Source: Cladopsammia gracilis (Eukaryota > Cnidaria > Anthozoa > Scleractinia > Dendrophylliidae). From it: a DNA stretch of 64,000 nucleotides. The notes under the pieces were generated by a model that had not been told where the DNA came from, did no database searches, and saw nothing but the letters and a program-made list of their open reading frames with translations. The stretch spans positions 62,001 through 126,000 of the forward strand of contig JAJGOT010000969.1 in the NCBI GenBank assembly GCA_022457155.1, written 5' to 3'. Below are positions 11,638 to 23,464 of the stretch, in pieces; within the stretch, counting starts at the first letter, position 1; the number at the start of each line of letters is the position of its first letter. The position numbers and the translations under genes are program-made.

Positions 11638-11925
11638 TTTTTATCTCGTTAATGCGCATGCGCATTAAGCGAGATTTCGAAATCAGTACGGAAAAAAGGG
11701 ACAAAAGTTGTTAACAAAGGTTTCTTTGTTTATGTTTGTGGACTTTTGCCCGGGGGGTTACTTCTTCATACAAGCTATATTAGGGCATTGAGGATATGGT
11801 TGGTTAAAACGGTCAGGATTTCAAGAACGGCGTCGCATACCGCCACTAAAAGTTTTGGCGAGTACCCCCGGACCTATTGTTAATTTCCCAAGGGTATTAG
11901 GATGTCATGAACTTGTCATACCCAC
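11638..11925 (+). repeat. Dispersed repeat, copy 1 (palindromic head)
   Basis: It begins with TTTTTATCTCGTTAATGCGC and a perfect palindrome around GCGCATGCGC, then carries GGGACAAAAGTTGTTAACAA, GGGCATTGAGGATATGGTTG and CCCCCGGACCTATTGTTAAT. The same blocks in the same order appear at 23461-23745, so the two are copies of one ~285-bp family. Confidence 0.8.
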
Positions 11926-12086
11926 CGCATGCAAACTTTCAAATTTGCAAACAGTCGCCATTTTGAATTTGGCAAGACTGGGGCAATTTTGCGCTGGGAA
12001 GTGCGGATATTGGACATTTTCACGTGCTTAAGTGTTTGTATAACTTTTTAAAACCCCTTTGAAACTTATTCAAGTGGTTTGAAGGC

Positions 12087-13426
12087 ATGGAAGCACAACA
12101 GCCGAGTGTTAAAGAGAGGTAAGCTTATCAAAGTTCTTATTTCTCGTCGATCGTGTTATAAAAGTCTGAAGACTTGTGAGGTGACAAAATCAGAGGTTCG
12201 TCGATTTACATTAAGCTTATATTGTTTGAGCTAGCAGTGACTAAAATCATATCGCCAAAATACTTCTATCTTTGCATCTCATAGCAATGTACCTGTTCTA
12301 TGATTCGGACAGCAACAAACACAAATCGTGGTTGCCTTGCAAAACACAAGGTGTGATTTTCTCGGAGCAGTGGAAGTGTGGTTCGCAATATAATTATCGA
12401 AACCATGGCGAAACAAGGTAAGCTTACGTAATTCACGCGCATCTATCTCCAATATTAGAAAATGTGTAAGACTTATGTTAGTTCAAAGCTCGTTCAGTAA
12501 TTTCGGTAGTAACGGGTTTGTTGCCACAACCAAATGAATGGTTTCCACTTGAATGAAACCTTCGATTATTCTGTGTTATACAATAACAATTCGAATTATC
12601 GAAATTGCACCGTATTAATTTTACAATTTCAAACCAAATCGCTGTTTTTCCTTTTCTCTTTATTATAAGTTAAGCTTACATGTAAGATGAAATTGAAATT
12701 TTTTGGTAGAAACTTGACAAGTAAACTCGTGTTGATAACTGCTATTGGAATAATTTCAAGTTAGTGTTTATTTCTATTCTTATATGTATGTTTCACAAAT
12801 GAATTCGGGTGGATGAAATATAAATCTCATACCGTACTTACCTTGATATATATTATGGGGTATTTTGGTATTATATGGACTAAAGATTATGTGTAATACA
12901 CATGTTTTATTACTGTTGTTGTCATCCATGGTACAAAATTTAATTTATTTAGCAGACACCTCTCCCAATATAAAGACAGCCGATGAAATTATGGAAATAT
13001 AGTTTAGAGTTTGTTTATAAAGGCTTGGTTCATAAAATGTTATAAATTCAATTTTTAAACGAAATATTATTTGTTGCAGGATTTCATACAACACTAGACA
13101 ATCAAATGATCAAAAACCTGTGAGTGAGAAGTCTTCAGCATGGGGTGGGTAGTATGGACTACATTCGTGGGTTACTCATTATGGAAAACAATGACCACGA
13201 TGATGATGAAAGTAGTGATCAGGATACCCAAGTTGTCCCTGAAACTGATCCACCAAACATTCGTAGGAGCAGCAGCCCCAGCCCCCAGTTCCTGAGTGTC
13301 ACTCCCGTGGTGCAAGTGCAATGTTTGTGTAATTTATATGCCGCAGGAAATAGAAAACAAATGCTGTGGCCAGAGGAGATGCGTAACATAGTTTTACCAG
13401 ATTTAAAAAAAAAATGTGTTTTATAG
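12087..13426 (+). CDS. Possible three-exon gene or gene fragment, function unknown
   Basis: Three blocks are bounded by good splice signals: 12087-12118 (ATG, donor GTAAGC), 12285-12417 (acceptor ..CTCATAG, donor GTAAGC) and from 13080 (acceptor ..TTTGTTGCAG). Exon 2 opens with ATG at 12287 and encodes a ~44-residue polar segment with two Cys (LPC, WKC). Its phase joins exon 3 cleanly but meets TAG about 24 codons later. A second frame in exon 3 (to 13426) has an acidic DDDESSDQD stretch and Ser/Pro-rich sequence. The first ATG does not join exon 2 in frame, so exon 1 may be untranslated. I do not recognise the product. It could be a decayed host gene or part of a repeat. Confidence 0.3.
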
Positions 13427-13680
13427 ATCCGGATGTTCTGCAACTCTGCATAAGAAATCAAGCAGATATTCGTAAAGACAGAGATGACAATAATACAAGG
13501 GCCTTTAGGAAGGCAGCCTATCGTCAATTTACCTTGGACTGATATGGATGGCCACTTGGGACATGTGCCCATCATGCATTGTCAAGACTATAAGAAAGCA
13601 TTATCCCTTACACACTGGGGTGTACATGTATATGTATATGAGTTACAGGCCTGAATAAGAGTCTTTGCCACTAACAAGCA

Positions 13681-13984
13681 TTCTTGGTTTTCTGTTAAAT
13701 GACTGGCCCCGAGGGGGGTACTGCAATCAACTTTTGCTGGGTCCACTGGCCTCTCAGGGTTTTCTGTTAAAGGCCCACTATCACCCAAACTGCATTGCAA
13801 ATTTAATGCAGTCGAAAATTCCCGAAAGAGCCAATCACGAGCGAGCTCGTCATTTGACAACAAAAACAAACGACCCCAAAGCCGAATGGGTGATAGTGGG
13901 CCTTTAAGTGACTGGCCCCGACGGGGGTACTGCAATCAACTTTTGCTGGGTATGTGGCACTAGCCTCTCAGAGCACTGACCTCT
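13681..13984. repeat. Two tandem copies of a ~70-bp GTGACTGGCCCCGA unit
   Basis: The block TTCTGTTAAATGACTGGCCCC...GGGGTACTGCAATCAACTTT...CCTCTCAG is present at ~13692-13760 and again, split by the MITE below, at ~13755-13766 plus 13908-13980. The unit is GC-rich and non-coding. Confidence 0.7.
13767..13907. mobile_element. TTAA-target MITE, 141 bp including target duplications
   Basis: TIRs AAGGCCCACTATCACCCA (left) and TGGGTGATAGTGGGCCTT (right) are perfect inverted copies flanked by TTAA at 13767-13770 and 13904-13907. TTAA targets are typical of piggyBac- and Kolobok-type elements. The neighbouring tandem unit at ~13692 reads TTCTG-TTAA-ATGACTGG, which is the uninterrupted version of TTCTG-[TTAA..TTAA]-GTGACTGG. 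Confidence 0.9.
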
Positions 13985-14680
13985 TTATAGTCTATTCTGT
14001 GACCAAAGTATAGACCCCATCTTAGTCACTTTTGTGAAAATGTAAATTTTGCAATCCCAACTTAGTGATGTGCTGCTTTTAAAACCCCAAATCCCCACTA
14101 AAACAAAACTACCCCCTCCCTCCCCCCCCCAAAAAAAAACCGACCCCATCGAGCCACACATTGCCATTCTTATTACTAGGAAGTACCCCCCCCCCCTCCC
14201 CCGAGTGACTGGCTAACCCAAGTGTATTTCTGACAACTGTTTTTTTTTTTTATGAATTGATGCCTGGGCTGTGCAACTTATAGCGCTGACTGATGTTAAA
14301 TGAATGTAAACTGGCTATATTTTGTTCAGAGATTGCCAAATATCAATCATTATTAAAAGGAACAAGGAACAAAAACCAGTTGTTGATTTTCATCTGTGCC
14401 TACCAGAGACAAAATTGATTTGTCAAAGATTTGGCCCGGCAAAAAAACTTGAACTACTAGTGACAATATCAAACATAAAATAACAAATCATTTTGAAGAG
14501 AAACCACTCTATTGGAATGATTAATTTTCTTTGTGTTAATAGACAATGTATTTTCAGTATTGAATCGGAACTAGCTTGCAATAGAGGCTCATGCAGTGGG
14601 ATATCAGTAAAAAAAATTTGCATGTGAAAACATTGTACCACATGAGCCTCCAGTTCAATACTGAGAATATTAATTTTGTC

Positions 14681-15296
14681 TATTGTTGGAGTACAAACAA
14701 CAGCCCAATGCTGTACTGAACACTACTAAAACCAATGGCAAAGCTTTTTGCGGTAAAAAATTAGCAGAGGGGCACGGGTTCCCCCTCTTTTGCAAAAAAA
14801 AAAATAATATTGATGATAAGGCCCAGTCTATAACATTTTTACTTTCCTTCTCCCCCACCCCACCCCACCCCACCCCCCCACCCCCAAACCCCATTCCCCC
14901 ACCCCCATCCCCATGATGTAGTCTGGATCATCCATGCACTGATTTGACTTCATGAATGATAGCATTTGCACTTATGTTTCAACACGTTTCTATTGTTGGA
15001 GTACAAACAACAGCCCAGTGCTGTACTGGACACTACTAAAACCAATGGCAAAGCTTTTTACGGTAAAAAATTAGCAGAGGGGCACGGGTTCCCCCTCTTT
15101 TGCAAAAAAAAAATAATATTGATGATAAGGCCCAGTCTATAACATTTTTACTTTCCTTCTCCCCCACCCCACCCCACCCCCTACCCCCAACCCCCATTCC
15201 CTCCACCCCCATCCCCATGATGTAGTCTGGCTCATCCATGCACTGATTTGACTTCATGAATGATAGCATTTGCACTTATGTTTTAACACTTTTTCT
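14681..15296. repeat. Tandem duplication, period 310 bp
   Basis: TATTGTTGGAGTACAAACAA starts both units (14681 and 14991), and each unit carries GCAGAGGGGCACGGGTTCCC, a C-rich tract and ATGATGTAGTCTGG. Units are nearly identical apart from the C-rich tract. A diverged inverted piece of the same family (GGGGAACCCGTGCCCCTCTG) is at ~56857-56876. Confidence 0.9.
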
Positions 15297-15840
15297 TGAA
15301 GACAAAAAAAGTACAAAAATAGCAACAAATGTTCTCTAAGGGTGTGTTTCATGGCTAGGTAAATAAACATGTCGATCCACTTTTCAAACCCTTCCCAAAG
15401 AAACACCAGGATTCTAAAAATATCGATTAGACTAATCCACTGAATCCATCCCGAGTATGGATTCATGATTTTATTAAAACTGAAATCTGGATTCCAATTT
15501 TTGCCTGAGTCGAACCACACCAAGATAGAAGTGTACAATCTCCACGTGCATTCAATAATTTATTTTCTATTTAATCTTTATGCCTTTAATCCTTTTTCAT
15601 GACAGAAGAACGACCGTTAAGAGGCCTTCGTTCCAGATCCCTATTTCGAATTATAAATTATAAACAATTTACTGTAATGGTTACTTTTGAAAATGTTTGT
15701 TTCTTAGCATACGAAATGTCAACTTTTTTATAAAAATGCGTTGGTTTACCATGTGTATCACCACTGTTTGTGTTTCATTTTTAACCCATGAATACACGCA
15801 TGCGTAATGAACGGGTTATCGGGAACGGCGACAGATATGC
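15297..15840. other. Gene-free stretch
   Basis: I see no coding, RNA or strong repeat signal. The 94-codon minus-strand open frame at 15254-15538 starts inside the tandem repeat and shows no recognisable motif. Confidence 0.3.
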
Positions 15841-17115
15841 AAATGAGTCAGTGAGTCAGACTTGTACCCAGTCGCTATTAATTGGTTTTGGAGTGAGAGA
15901 AGATTGGATACTAGGGTGAATTGAAGCGCGCGGGGTGCCATGGGAAGGGTCGGGGGAAAAATAGAGACTGGACGAACTCGATCCAAAATGGCGACTGTTG
16001 TTCACTATTATTGTAAACAATGCTGAGAAAGAGTGTAAAATGGCGCGTGTGGATAAATATTAATTACAGCTGAATAGCAATATTCTTTAAATATGACGTT
16101 TTTTTGTGTCATTACAAGATATCTTATGGTTCAGATATTCAGCCATTGAACCAATCGATCGAGTTAGGAATTATTTTACTTATGCTGACAAAACTTAAGG
16201 TTTCCTCTGTGCATGACAAGTGTATTTGGTCAAATTTACTGTAATAGGCTTAAGTTAATCAGGATATGTCTGAAAATAGATTACTTCATTATGTTAAAAG
16301 GAAATGCTGCGTCATTGCAATTGCCCACTATCGATCATTACGACTGTATCTTCAAGGTTTTGAAACGTTTATTTTGATATTTTTCATCCATTTCGCTGGG
16401 TCTTAAGTGTATATTAAATTTTCATTACCATGTACTTATTATTTAGCACTTATTTTATCAGAGATCAAAGTCACTTGTTTTATCAGAGAACTATGCACAG
16501 TGTTAACTGTCACTTTCAAGCAAGGAATCTTGTGAAATGAAACACTTTTCAAGATTGTCATAGATCAACAAAAAAAAATGATGCACATGGTTTAATTATT
16601 TTATTATAGGAAATTAACCCTCTAAATTGCATAAATTTAAGCCATGTTAATTTTGAATGTTGATTTGCTATCATAATAAGGTAGGAATACAAGTTATTGA
16701 TAAAGTTTAAAAACTGATCATTTCTAAAATTATTTTGATTACATGAACAATGACTCCACAACAGCTAATCAGATGCTAGGGGATGTTGTCAAATGCAATA
16801 GTGACCGAGTTCATTTACAATGCATGCTAGTTTTCTTAGCACCATATAAAATTTCTTGTCGCTGCTGGAGAACCCCAGTTCCAAGTGGTGTCCAATGACA
16901 CAGACAATGGAGATTTCTTGTTTAGGCATCTACATAATAGCTCATAACACAGGGTTGGAAACCTTAATTTTGACAGCACTGGCAGTTTGGGCGTGTGATG
17001 TGTGTAATGTACAATTTGTACTCGCCAAAGAAGACTTGACACTCACTTGGACAAGTGGGCGAGTGATAATTTCTATCCCTACAGCAACATATCACATACT
17101 TGAATGAGTTCTGGC

Positions 17116-17247
17116 TTTCATTAAAGACCCAGTATTGTCCATTATGCTTCACGCACCTCTGAACAATAGATGCCTCACACTTGTGCAACCCAAAACAATA
17201 ACAGAGGCATGTGAAGCATAATGGATAATACTGGGTCTTTAATGAAA
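17116..17247. mobile_element. 132-bp MITE with ~36-bp TIRs
   Basis: TTTCATTAAAGACCCAGTAT at the left is matched by ATACTGGGTCTTTAATGAAA at the right, and homology continues through CCATTATGCTTCA. It lies between the outer and inner left arms of the large palindrome and has no counterpart on the right, so it is a later insertion. Confidence 0.85.
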
Positions 17248-17462
17248 ACAACAACAACAACCTTTATTCATGTGTCAAATCTAAAATAGCAGTTATACAA
17301 CCACTAACTGGGGACACTAAATACTACCTAAATGAAACATAATGGCCACATACAGTCATTAAATTGCTTTCATTTTTTTTTTTGAATTTTATTTATGAAG
17401 CATTTATTGCCTACTGTCACAGAATAAAGAAAACTTATGACCCCCAACCCCTGTCTTCAAAT

Positions 17463-18560
17463 TTAAGAGCAGTTCTCTGTAAGAATCGAGAAAAGTGGGA
17501 AATGAAAAATTTTGACCCCCCTTCATATTTTGCATGCAGATAGGTCTTCAGGGGGGATGTTCAAAAATGACCTTTGTTAAGGTCGTTTCTTCTTTGTTGC
17601 CATGGTAACACTGGATGTTTGTTGGTGCCACTAAACCCAAGTTTACATTTATGCATGTGGCATTTTGTTACATCAACTGCACATGAACTTAACGGTCAAA
17701 CAACTTGATGGTGTTTCAGCCATTTTAGTTGACGAGTAAAACTAGCAATACCTTTTCTTGAATTTTTCCAAAAGTACGCCGATTCTAGAACTCAAACTAC
17801 GTGGCTAGTTTAAATAGATACTGTAGTTACTAAATCTATAAAATTCTCTGCGGGGCGGGTTAATTTTGGACTTTGGTTCACTGAGGAAAAACCTTTGTTG
17901 TAAACTTTGGTGAAATTAACATCACGTTCATTCGACAGAAATCCTTTAAGAAAACTCAATCGGTCTTCAGGCTTAAAGAATAGCATGTACTCTATCAATG
18001 TCTGGTCAAATCGGCTGTTAATAGCCGTTATTTTTTGAACAATCTCAATCCAAATAAAGCTTACTTTACTGTTTTCTGCAGTTCTCAACTTGCGAAGAAC
18101 GGGTCGATTCTTTCCGCACAGCATACATTTTCGGCACAAAATTCGGATATCTAAACCATCTCTTGTGGCTGAGCATGCTGTTTGTCTTCAGTTGAGGTCC
18201 ATTAACCCATCACAGTGCAAATAACAACAGCTTTTGTAGTACCCGGAAGGTCACCGAAGCAAGCCATCATCGGAAACTTTGTTCGTCCACGTACAATTCT
18301 ACTCTGGATTTACCGCATATTTCTCCGTCACATGTCATCATTCGCTCCAAAAGAAGATAAAACGGTTTTCTGATTAATCTTTTACAGTCAACCACATTAA
18401 GCGAGGCATTTTACCCCTTTTTTTCTCCGTTCTTTATACGTCTTTCGAAGTCCAGGCCACCAGTTCAGGCAAAGCCCTGCTGGTCAGCGGTAGAATCTAA
18501 AATACAAGGTTCCTTCGTAAAGTGTTTAACGTGGCGTCCTCATCCTATTGCATTGTCACT
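17463..18560 (-). repeat. Left inner arm of the large palindrome
   Basis: It reads as the reverse complement of 20453-21655 with scattered substitutions. The right arm has ~120 bp extra at about 21362-21487 where the left arm reads straight from GTGCCACTAAACCCA to TTTACATTTATGC. Homology fades inward at AACNTGGCGTCCNCATC. Confidence 0.85.
17810..18139 (-). CDS. Conserved ORF in left palindrome arm, unknown function
   Basis: About 110 codons with a CRKCMLC cysteine cluster at the start, followed by a basic stretch (NRPVLRKLR) and a hydrophobic/acidic helix-like segment (SFIWIEIVQKITAIN, FFKPEDRLSFLKGFL). The open frame starts at a TTG codon and is open upstream only to a nearby stop, so this may be an exon rather than a whole gene. 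The same ORF in the opposite arm keeps the frame over 82 codons with mostly conservative changes, the main reason to call it. No family is recognised. A zinc-binding fragment of a transposon protein is possible. Confidence 0.4.
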   Translation of the reverse strand: MCRKCMLCGKNRPVLRKLRTAENSKVSFIWIEIVQKITAINSRFDQTLIEYMLFFKPEDRLSFLKGFLSNERDVNFTKVYNKGFSSVNQSPKLTRPAENFIDLVTTVSI

Positions 18561-20452
18561 GACTGTCGATTCTATTCTGTTTACGTTGAGCAGCCTAAGG
18601 GTACATATTCCCATTCTTTTGTTTTCTGATACGTAGACACGTGAACAAAATAAAATACCAAACAATAGGCATGGGTATTGCCTTTAGTTGTATTTTTGGC
18701 GGTATCTATTTCAGGAAGTCAGTATTTACTCTGTGAACTCCGTTTATAGGTGAATTTTATTCACAGCTGTTTGATCATGATGAGCGATTCATGACGAGCG
18801 AATCATAGCCGGTGAATCCTGTCTAAAAAACTCCGGCCGGATCTACACAGTGAAATCGGCTGAAGGGAATGGCTAGTATTTCAGCCGCATATCTTAGAAG
18901 TCGGCGCAATTAAAATTCGAGGAATCACGTGTCTGCTGAAAAAAACATACGGAGACGCATAAAACTATCTTAAGTATTAGGAGACAATCAGCTCAAGAGC
19001 AACTACCGGCAAGAAAATGGTGGGAAATATAATGAACAGTTTGAAGAAAAGTTTGCCGTTTAGCAAGCGTTCTTTGTCCTTTGACAGCTATTTTTCAATG
19101 GAAGAAGCAAAATTTCAGTCGCAAAAGTGATCATCAAATGACGTCAGTAAACGAAATTATAGCCGCAGACTGTATTCTGTTGAGCTTTGCATTAAGCAGA
19201 AAATGCGAAAACCACCTACAAATACGATATTCCTCATTTAACTGCATGAGCAAAGTTTACTTTTTCAGAGGTTCAAAAGTTCCCATCAAGTTCGTCTGTT
19301 TTGTGGGTCTCCCGTTTATATTATCGGTACCGATGCACTTTTTTACCGTACCAATCCGAGTACGAATTCATGATGAGAAACGCTCTGATGGTTGCGATTT
19401 GGTATAGCAAAAAAACTAGGACGAAATTAACAGACTAGAGTGTACTCTTCTTCCAGTTTTTCCATTTTCCGACATTGAGATCTGAGTGACATCCGCACCA
19501 TAGAAATTAAGTTGTGGGAACCTATTGTAATTTTATGAGTATAAAAAGAGTGGTGAACTACTTGTGTTTCGCTACAATACCCCCCCCCCCCCCCCCCCCC
19601 CTTCCCAATCTATCTCCCTCTCGGTCTATTAAGTATTTTTTTTTGGGGGGGGGGGGGGGAGGCGTTTAACAGAGGATTTAAGGTTCTTATCTCCTAATGT
19701 AATACTTCAAATATATACTCTCCTTCCCCTAGAAAGTGTGTACAAATTTATTTTGCTTGATACTATGCACTTCAGAAACACTGTAACTACGGCACTTACG
19801 TTAGTGACGCAAAGTTACTCGTAGCGGCGAGCGCGCTAGAACTAATTTGTTTTGATGGTCGGGTGGCCATTAACAGATGAAAGTAGATTCAGCGAAAATC
19901 AAAAGTTCTTTCTTGAAAGCAAGTTTTTGCATAGAGAGAAATCAACTAAAAGAGGACGAGCAATCGAAGCGGTAACAAAGAAAATGCCAAGAAAAGTTAA
20001 AGACGCAAAAATTCGGTTGTTTACAGTTGAAGTATTCCTAAGGAGAAGGCAAACCTGCTCGTACTTTCCTTGCTTTGCAGCACAAGAAAAAATAAATAAA
20101 TAAAAGAAGCAGCTCACCGAATCACAGAACAGGCATTTACCAAAAACGAAAATATTGTACGAAAGTCAGCTACAGAAGAGAGCAAGAACATTACCCGGAG
20201 CGTGCAACTGTCATAATTTCGTGCAACGACGTTTTTACAAGTAGGTTTATTTTTAGATAAGCCTTTCCCGCGAACGATTATGGGCTCCTGGCAAGCGTTA
20301 TAATATCAGAAGAAAGCACCCAGTCGTTCACCTTTTGTTGACGTTTTCGTTTTATCAGCAAAGAAATGTACGGGAAATGTAATCTACTGTAAATACAAAG
20401 AAAATCTAACAAAAAAAAAATAGGTCTGGCATTCCAATTCCAATACTTTCTG
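18561..20452. other. Central spacer of the large palindrome
   Basis: A 108-codon plus-strand frame (19081-19407) and an 83-codon frame (19852-20103) are open, but neither has a recognisable motif or a paired copy. The centre contains a C22 run and, 40 bp on, a G15 run, which could fold as a GC hairpin and would be hard to sequence. Confidence 0.4.
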
Positions 20453-21655
20453 GCACCTCAATATGATGCGGACGCCATGTTGGCATTTTATGAAGTCAAA
20501 TCGAATTCTAGTTATACCGCTGACCAGAGATGTTTTTGTCTGAACTGGTGGCCTGAACTACGAAAGAAAGGCGAAAGAAAGACGGTAAAATGTTTAGCTA
20601 AATGTAATTAATCGTTAAACTATTAATCAGAAAACCGTTTTATCTCCTTTTGGAGCGAATGATGACATGTACGGGGAAATATAACGTAAATCCAGGTTAG
20701 AAATGTTCGCGAACGAAGCTTCCGATGATGGCTTGCTTCGGTGACCTTCCGGGTACTACCAAAGCTGTTGTTATTTGCACTGTGATGGGTTAATGGACCT
20801 CCACTGAAGACAAACCGCATGCTCAGTCACAAGAGATGGTTTAGATATCCGAATTTTGTACAGAAACTGTATGCTGTGCAGAAAGAACCGACTCGTTCTT
20901 CGCAAGTTGAGAACTGCAGAAAGCAGTAAAGTAAGCTTTATTTGGATTGAGATTGTTCAAAAAATAACGGCTATTAACAGCCAATTTGACCAGACATTGA
21001 TAGAGTGCATGCTATTCTTTGAGCCTGAAGACCGATTAAGTTTTCTTAAAGGATTTCTGTCGAATGAACGTGATGTTAATTTCACCAAAGTTTACAACAA
21101 ATGATTTTTGAAGGTTTTTCCTCAGTGAACCAAAGTCCAAAATTAACCCGCCCCGCAGAGATTTTTATAGATTTAGTAACTACAGTATCTATTTAAACTA
21201 GCCACGTAGTTTGAGTTCTAGAATCGGCGTACTTTTGGAAAAATTCAAGAAAAGGTATTGCTAGTTTTACTCGTCAACTAAAATGGCTGAAACACCATCA
21301 AGTTGTTTGACCGTTAAGTTCATGTGCAGTTGATGTAACAAAATGCCACATGCATAAATGTAAACTAGAATAAAGGTTTTACATCTGGTGAAAGTCTTGA
21401 TTTGTTCAGTAGTAATGGACTTGAGTAACGATGTCTTACATTTTGTACTTTTTAAGGAAGTTTTTGAGGTCAAAATTGGGTTTTGTGGCACCAACAAACA
21501 TCCAGTGTTACCATGGCAACAAAGAAGAAACGACCTTAACAAAGGTCATTTTTGAACATCCCCCCTGAAGACCTATCTGCATGCAAAATATGAAGGGGGG
21601 TCAAAAATTTTCATTTCCCACTTTTCTCGATTCTTACAGAGAACTGCTCTTAATT
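20453..21655 (+). repeat. Right inner arm of the large palindrome
   Basis: Inverted counterpart of 17463-18560. It contains an extra ~120-bp block at about 21362-21487, an insertion here or a deletion in the left arm. Confidence 0.85.
20856..21104 (+). CDS. Conserved ORF in right palindrome arm, unknown function
   Basis: An 82-codon frame that is the inverted paralogue of the 18139-17810 ORF: it shares CMLC.KNR.VLRKLRTAE, SFIWIEIVQKITAIN and LSFLKGFLSNERDVNFTKVYNK. It ends earlier than the left copy, at a TGA after VYNK. Substitutions are few and mostly keep residue type. It also begins at TTG, so the true start or splice junction is uncertain. Confidence 0.4.
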   Translation: MYRNCMLCRKNRLVLRKLRTAESSKVSFIWIEIVQKITAINSQFDQTLIECMLFFEPEDRLSFLKGFLSNERDVNFTKVYNK

Positions 21656-22322
21656 CTTGGAAACAATATCATTTCTCTTCTTTAATTAAAATATAAAAGA
21701 AATACAGTGGAGCTCAACTCCTCAGACTCTTCTCTCAACAATATTTCTGGGAGAGTTCATTGACTGTGATTTGGCCAGTGCTCCTTAACAGAAGACTATT
21801 CAACTGGCATGATTTATAGCTTCTTGGGCAGATAGATTGTGATTGCATCCAGGCCTTCTTGGACCCCAACCATTCTTTTCAAACTTAAATTTACACCAAT
21901 TTGAAGCATTCTACATAAGAAAATATAAACCGATCCTGAACTCCCAAGAAGAATGCAGCGAATTCGCGGACCTTTTGTTTTAATGACTATTTTATCATAT
22001 TTCTAGAGACTCTTTGTCCAATGACACTCGGCTTGTTAGACCATTTATTTGTTTCTTATTCATACATTGTATCTCAGTATATAGTATACATATAGTATAT
22101 AGTGTATATAGTATATACGTGCAATATTTTTCTTTTCATCCCTGATGATGCCGTTGATCGGCGAAAGCTTGGATTTTACCGTTTTATTACAGTAGTTTAA
22201 GGCCTCATTTGATATTTTTTTATGATAGAAGTACTTTATCCTTGATATATTCTTCGTGTTCTCAAACTTAAATGAGCTTGTGAAATGATATATGATATAT
22301 ATGAAATGATATATATGAATTA

Positions 22323-22324
<2 letters not shown>

Positions 22325-22363
<39 letters not shown>
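22325..22363. repeat. (AT)n microsatellite
   Basis: An uninterrupted run of AT dinucleotides, flanked on both sides by degenerate GATATATGAA repeats. Confidence 0.95.
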
Positions 22364-22365
<2 letters not shown>

Positions 22366-23394
22366 TATATGAATTATGATATATATGAAATGATATATAA
22401 CTTATGAATTATTGTTTCGCAGCCAACCCATCTTGAATCGTGTACCTTTCAACATAGAAATAAAAAGAATGGCCACGTTTAATAACTAGTATTGAAGAGG
22501 CTCAGTCGCTGAAACAAACTCAAAAATCTGAGAGCCATTTTGCCCTCAACTTATGGCACCAAGCTAAAAACAGTAAGATAGACAAGAAGCCATGACAATT
22601 TAAGTCAAAAAGGCCATATTTATATTAGTTTTACCTGATATCGTCCGATAGCCAGCTTCGGAAACCGGTGAATTCGCCCACAAGCAAACTCGCCCACACA
22701 GAAGACGACTCGCCCACACGATATCATTCACGTTCAATGATCCAGCTTGATTTCCACTTCTACCCGAGAAAATAAGCTTATGTCCTGTTTCCCGAATGTT
22801 CGAATGAAGAGTAAAAAATTCATAAAAAAAATCCATACAACGCCACTTTGAGCCGTGTCATTAACGGACAGCCTTTGTTGGATACTTGGTAACAGACACA
22901 TGTAAAAAATTGGCCAAAACAACAAGCCGAAAGCTTAAAAAAGCTTCTGCCCCCTTCAGTGAGTGATTTGCATCTTTCTGTCAGTCGCCATTTTCCCTCG
23001 ACCCTTCCCATGACACCCCACGCGCCTCAATTCACCCTAGTATCCAATCTTCTCCCGCCCTTCCCCCACCCCCTCTCCCTCCCCCCAAAAAAATTAATAG
23101 CGACTGGGTACGAGTCTGCAAAGAGTCACTCACTCGCTCACTCCTTCCATCAGCTGTAAACTAAGTGACGTAATTCTTTGTTACGAATGCGTTTTGCAAC
23201 AAGAACAGCGTGAATCCAGCGATAACAATAACTAAATTGGTGTAAACGAATATAAACAACAATAAGCTTAAAGATGTTTCGCATTTGGAGTCTTTAATGT
23301 AACGTTAAAATCGATCTGAAAGGAATTTTCAACTGAGACACGCACTTTGATAATTATCTACCTTCAAGTAATAAAATTTATCCCATTTCAAGTC

Positions 23395-23464
23395 AGTGAT
23401 CGCGGTGGTCGAGCGGACTTACATCCGAAAGACCCAGGTTCGAATTGCGCTCGGGCCGTTTTTT
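23395..23464 (+). ncRNA. tRNA-like Pol III unit (tRNA pseudogene or SINE head)
   Basis: GTGGTCGAGCGG resembles a box A, GGTTCGAATTGC a box B ~33 bp later, and a run of six T follows at once (~23459-23464), as expected for Pol III termination. The acceptor and T stems pair poorly, so it is probably not a functional tRNA. The dispersed repeat (copy 2) begins exactly at its 3' end. Confidence 0.4.

Larger units (their letters stand above)
15846..23135. repeat. Large imperfect palindrome (~7.3 kb)
   Basis: The outer arms (~15846-16010 and ~22968-23135) are inverted copies: TTGGATACTAGGGTGAATTG is matched by CAATTCACCCTAGTATCCAA, and CATGGGAAGGGTCG by CGACCCTTCCCATG. The inner arms are 17463-18560 and 20453-21655. 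Midpoints of the outer and inner pairs are both near 19.5 kb, so they look like one inverted duplication whose flanks later took separate insertions. The centre holds C22 and G15 runs (19580-19601 and 19645-19659). Confidence 0.7.
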
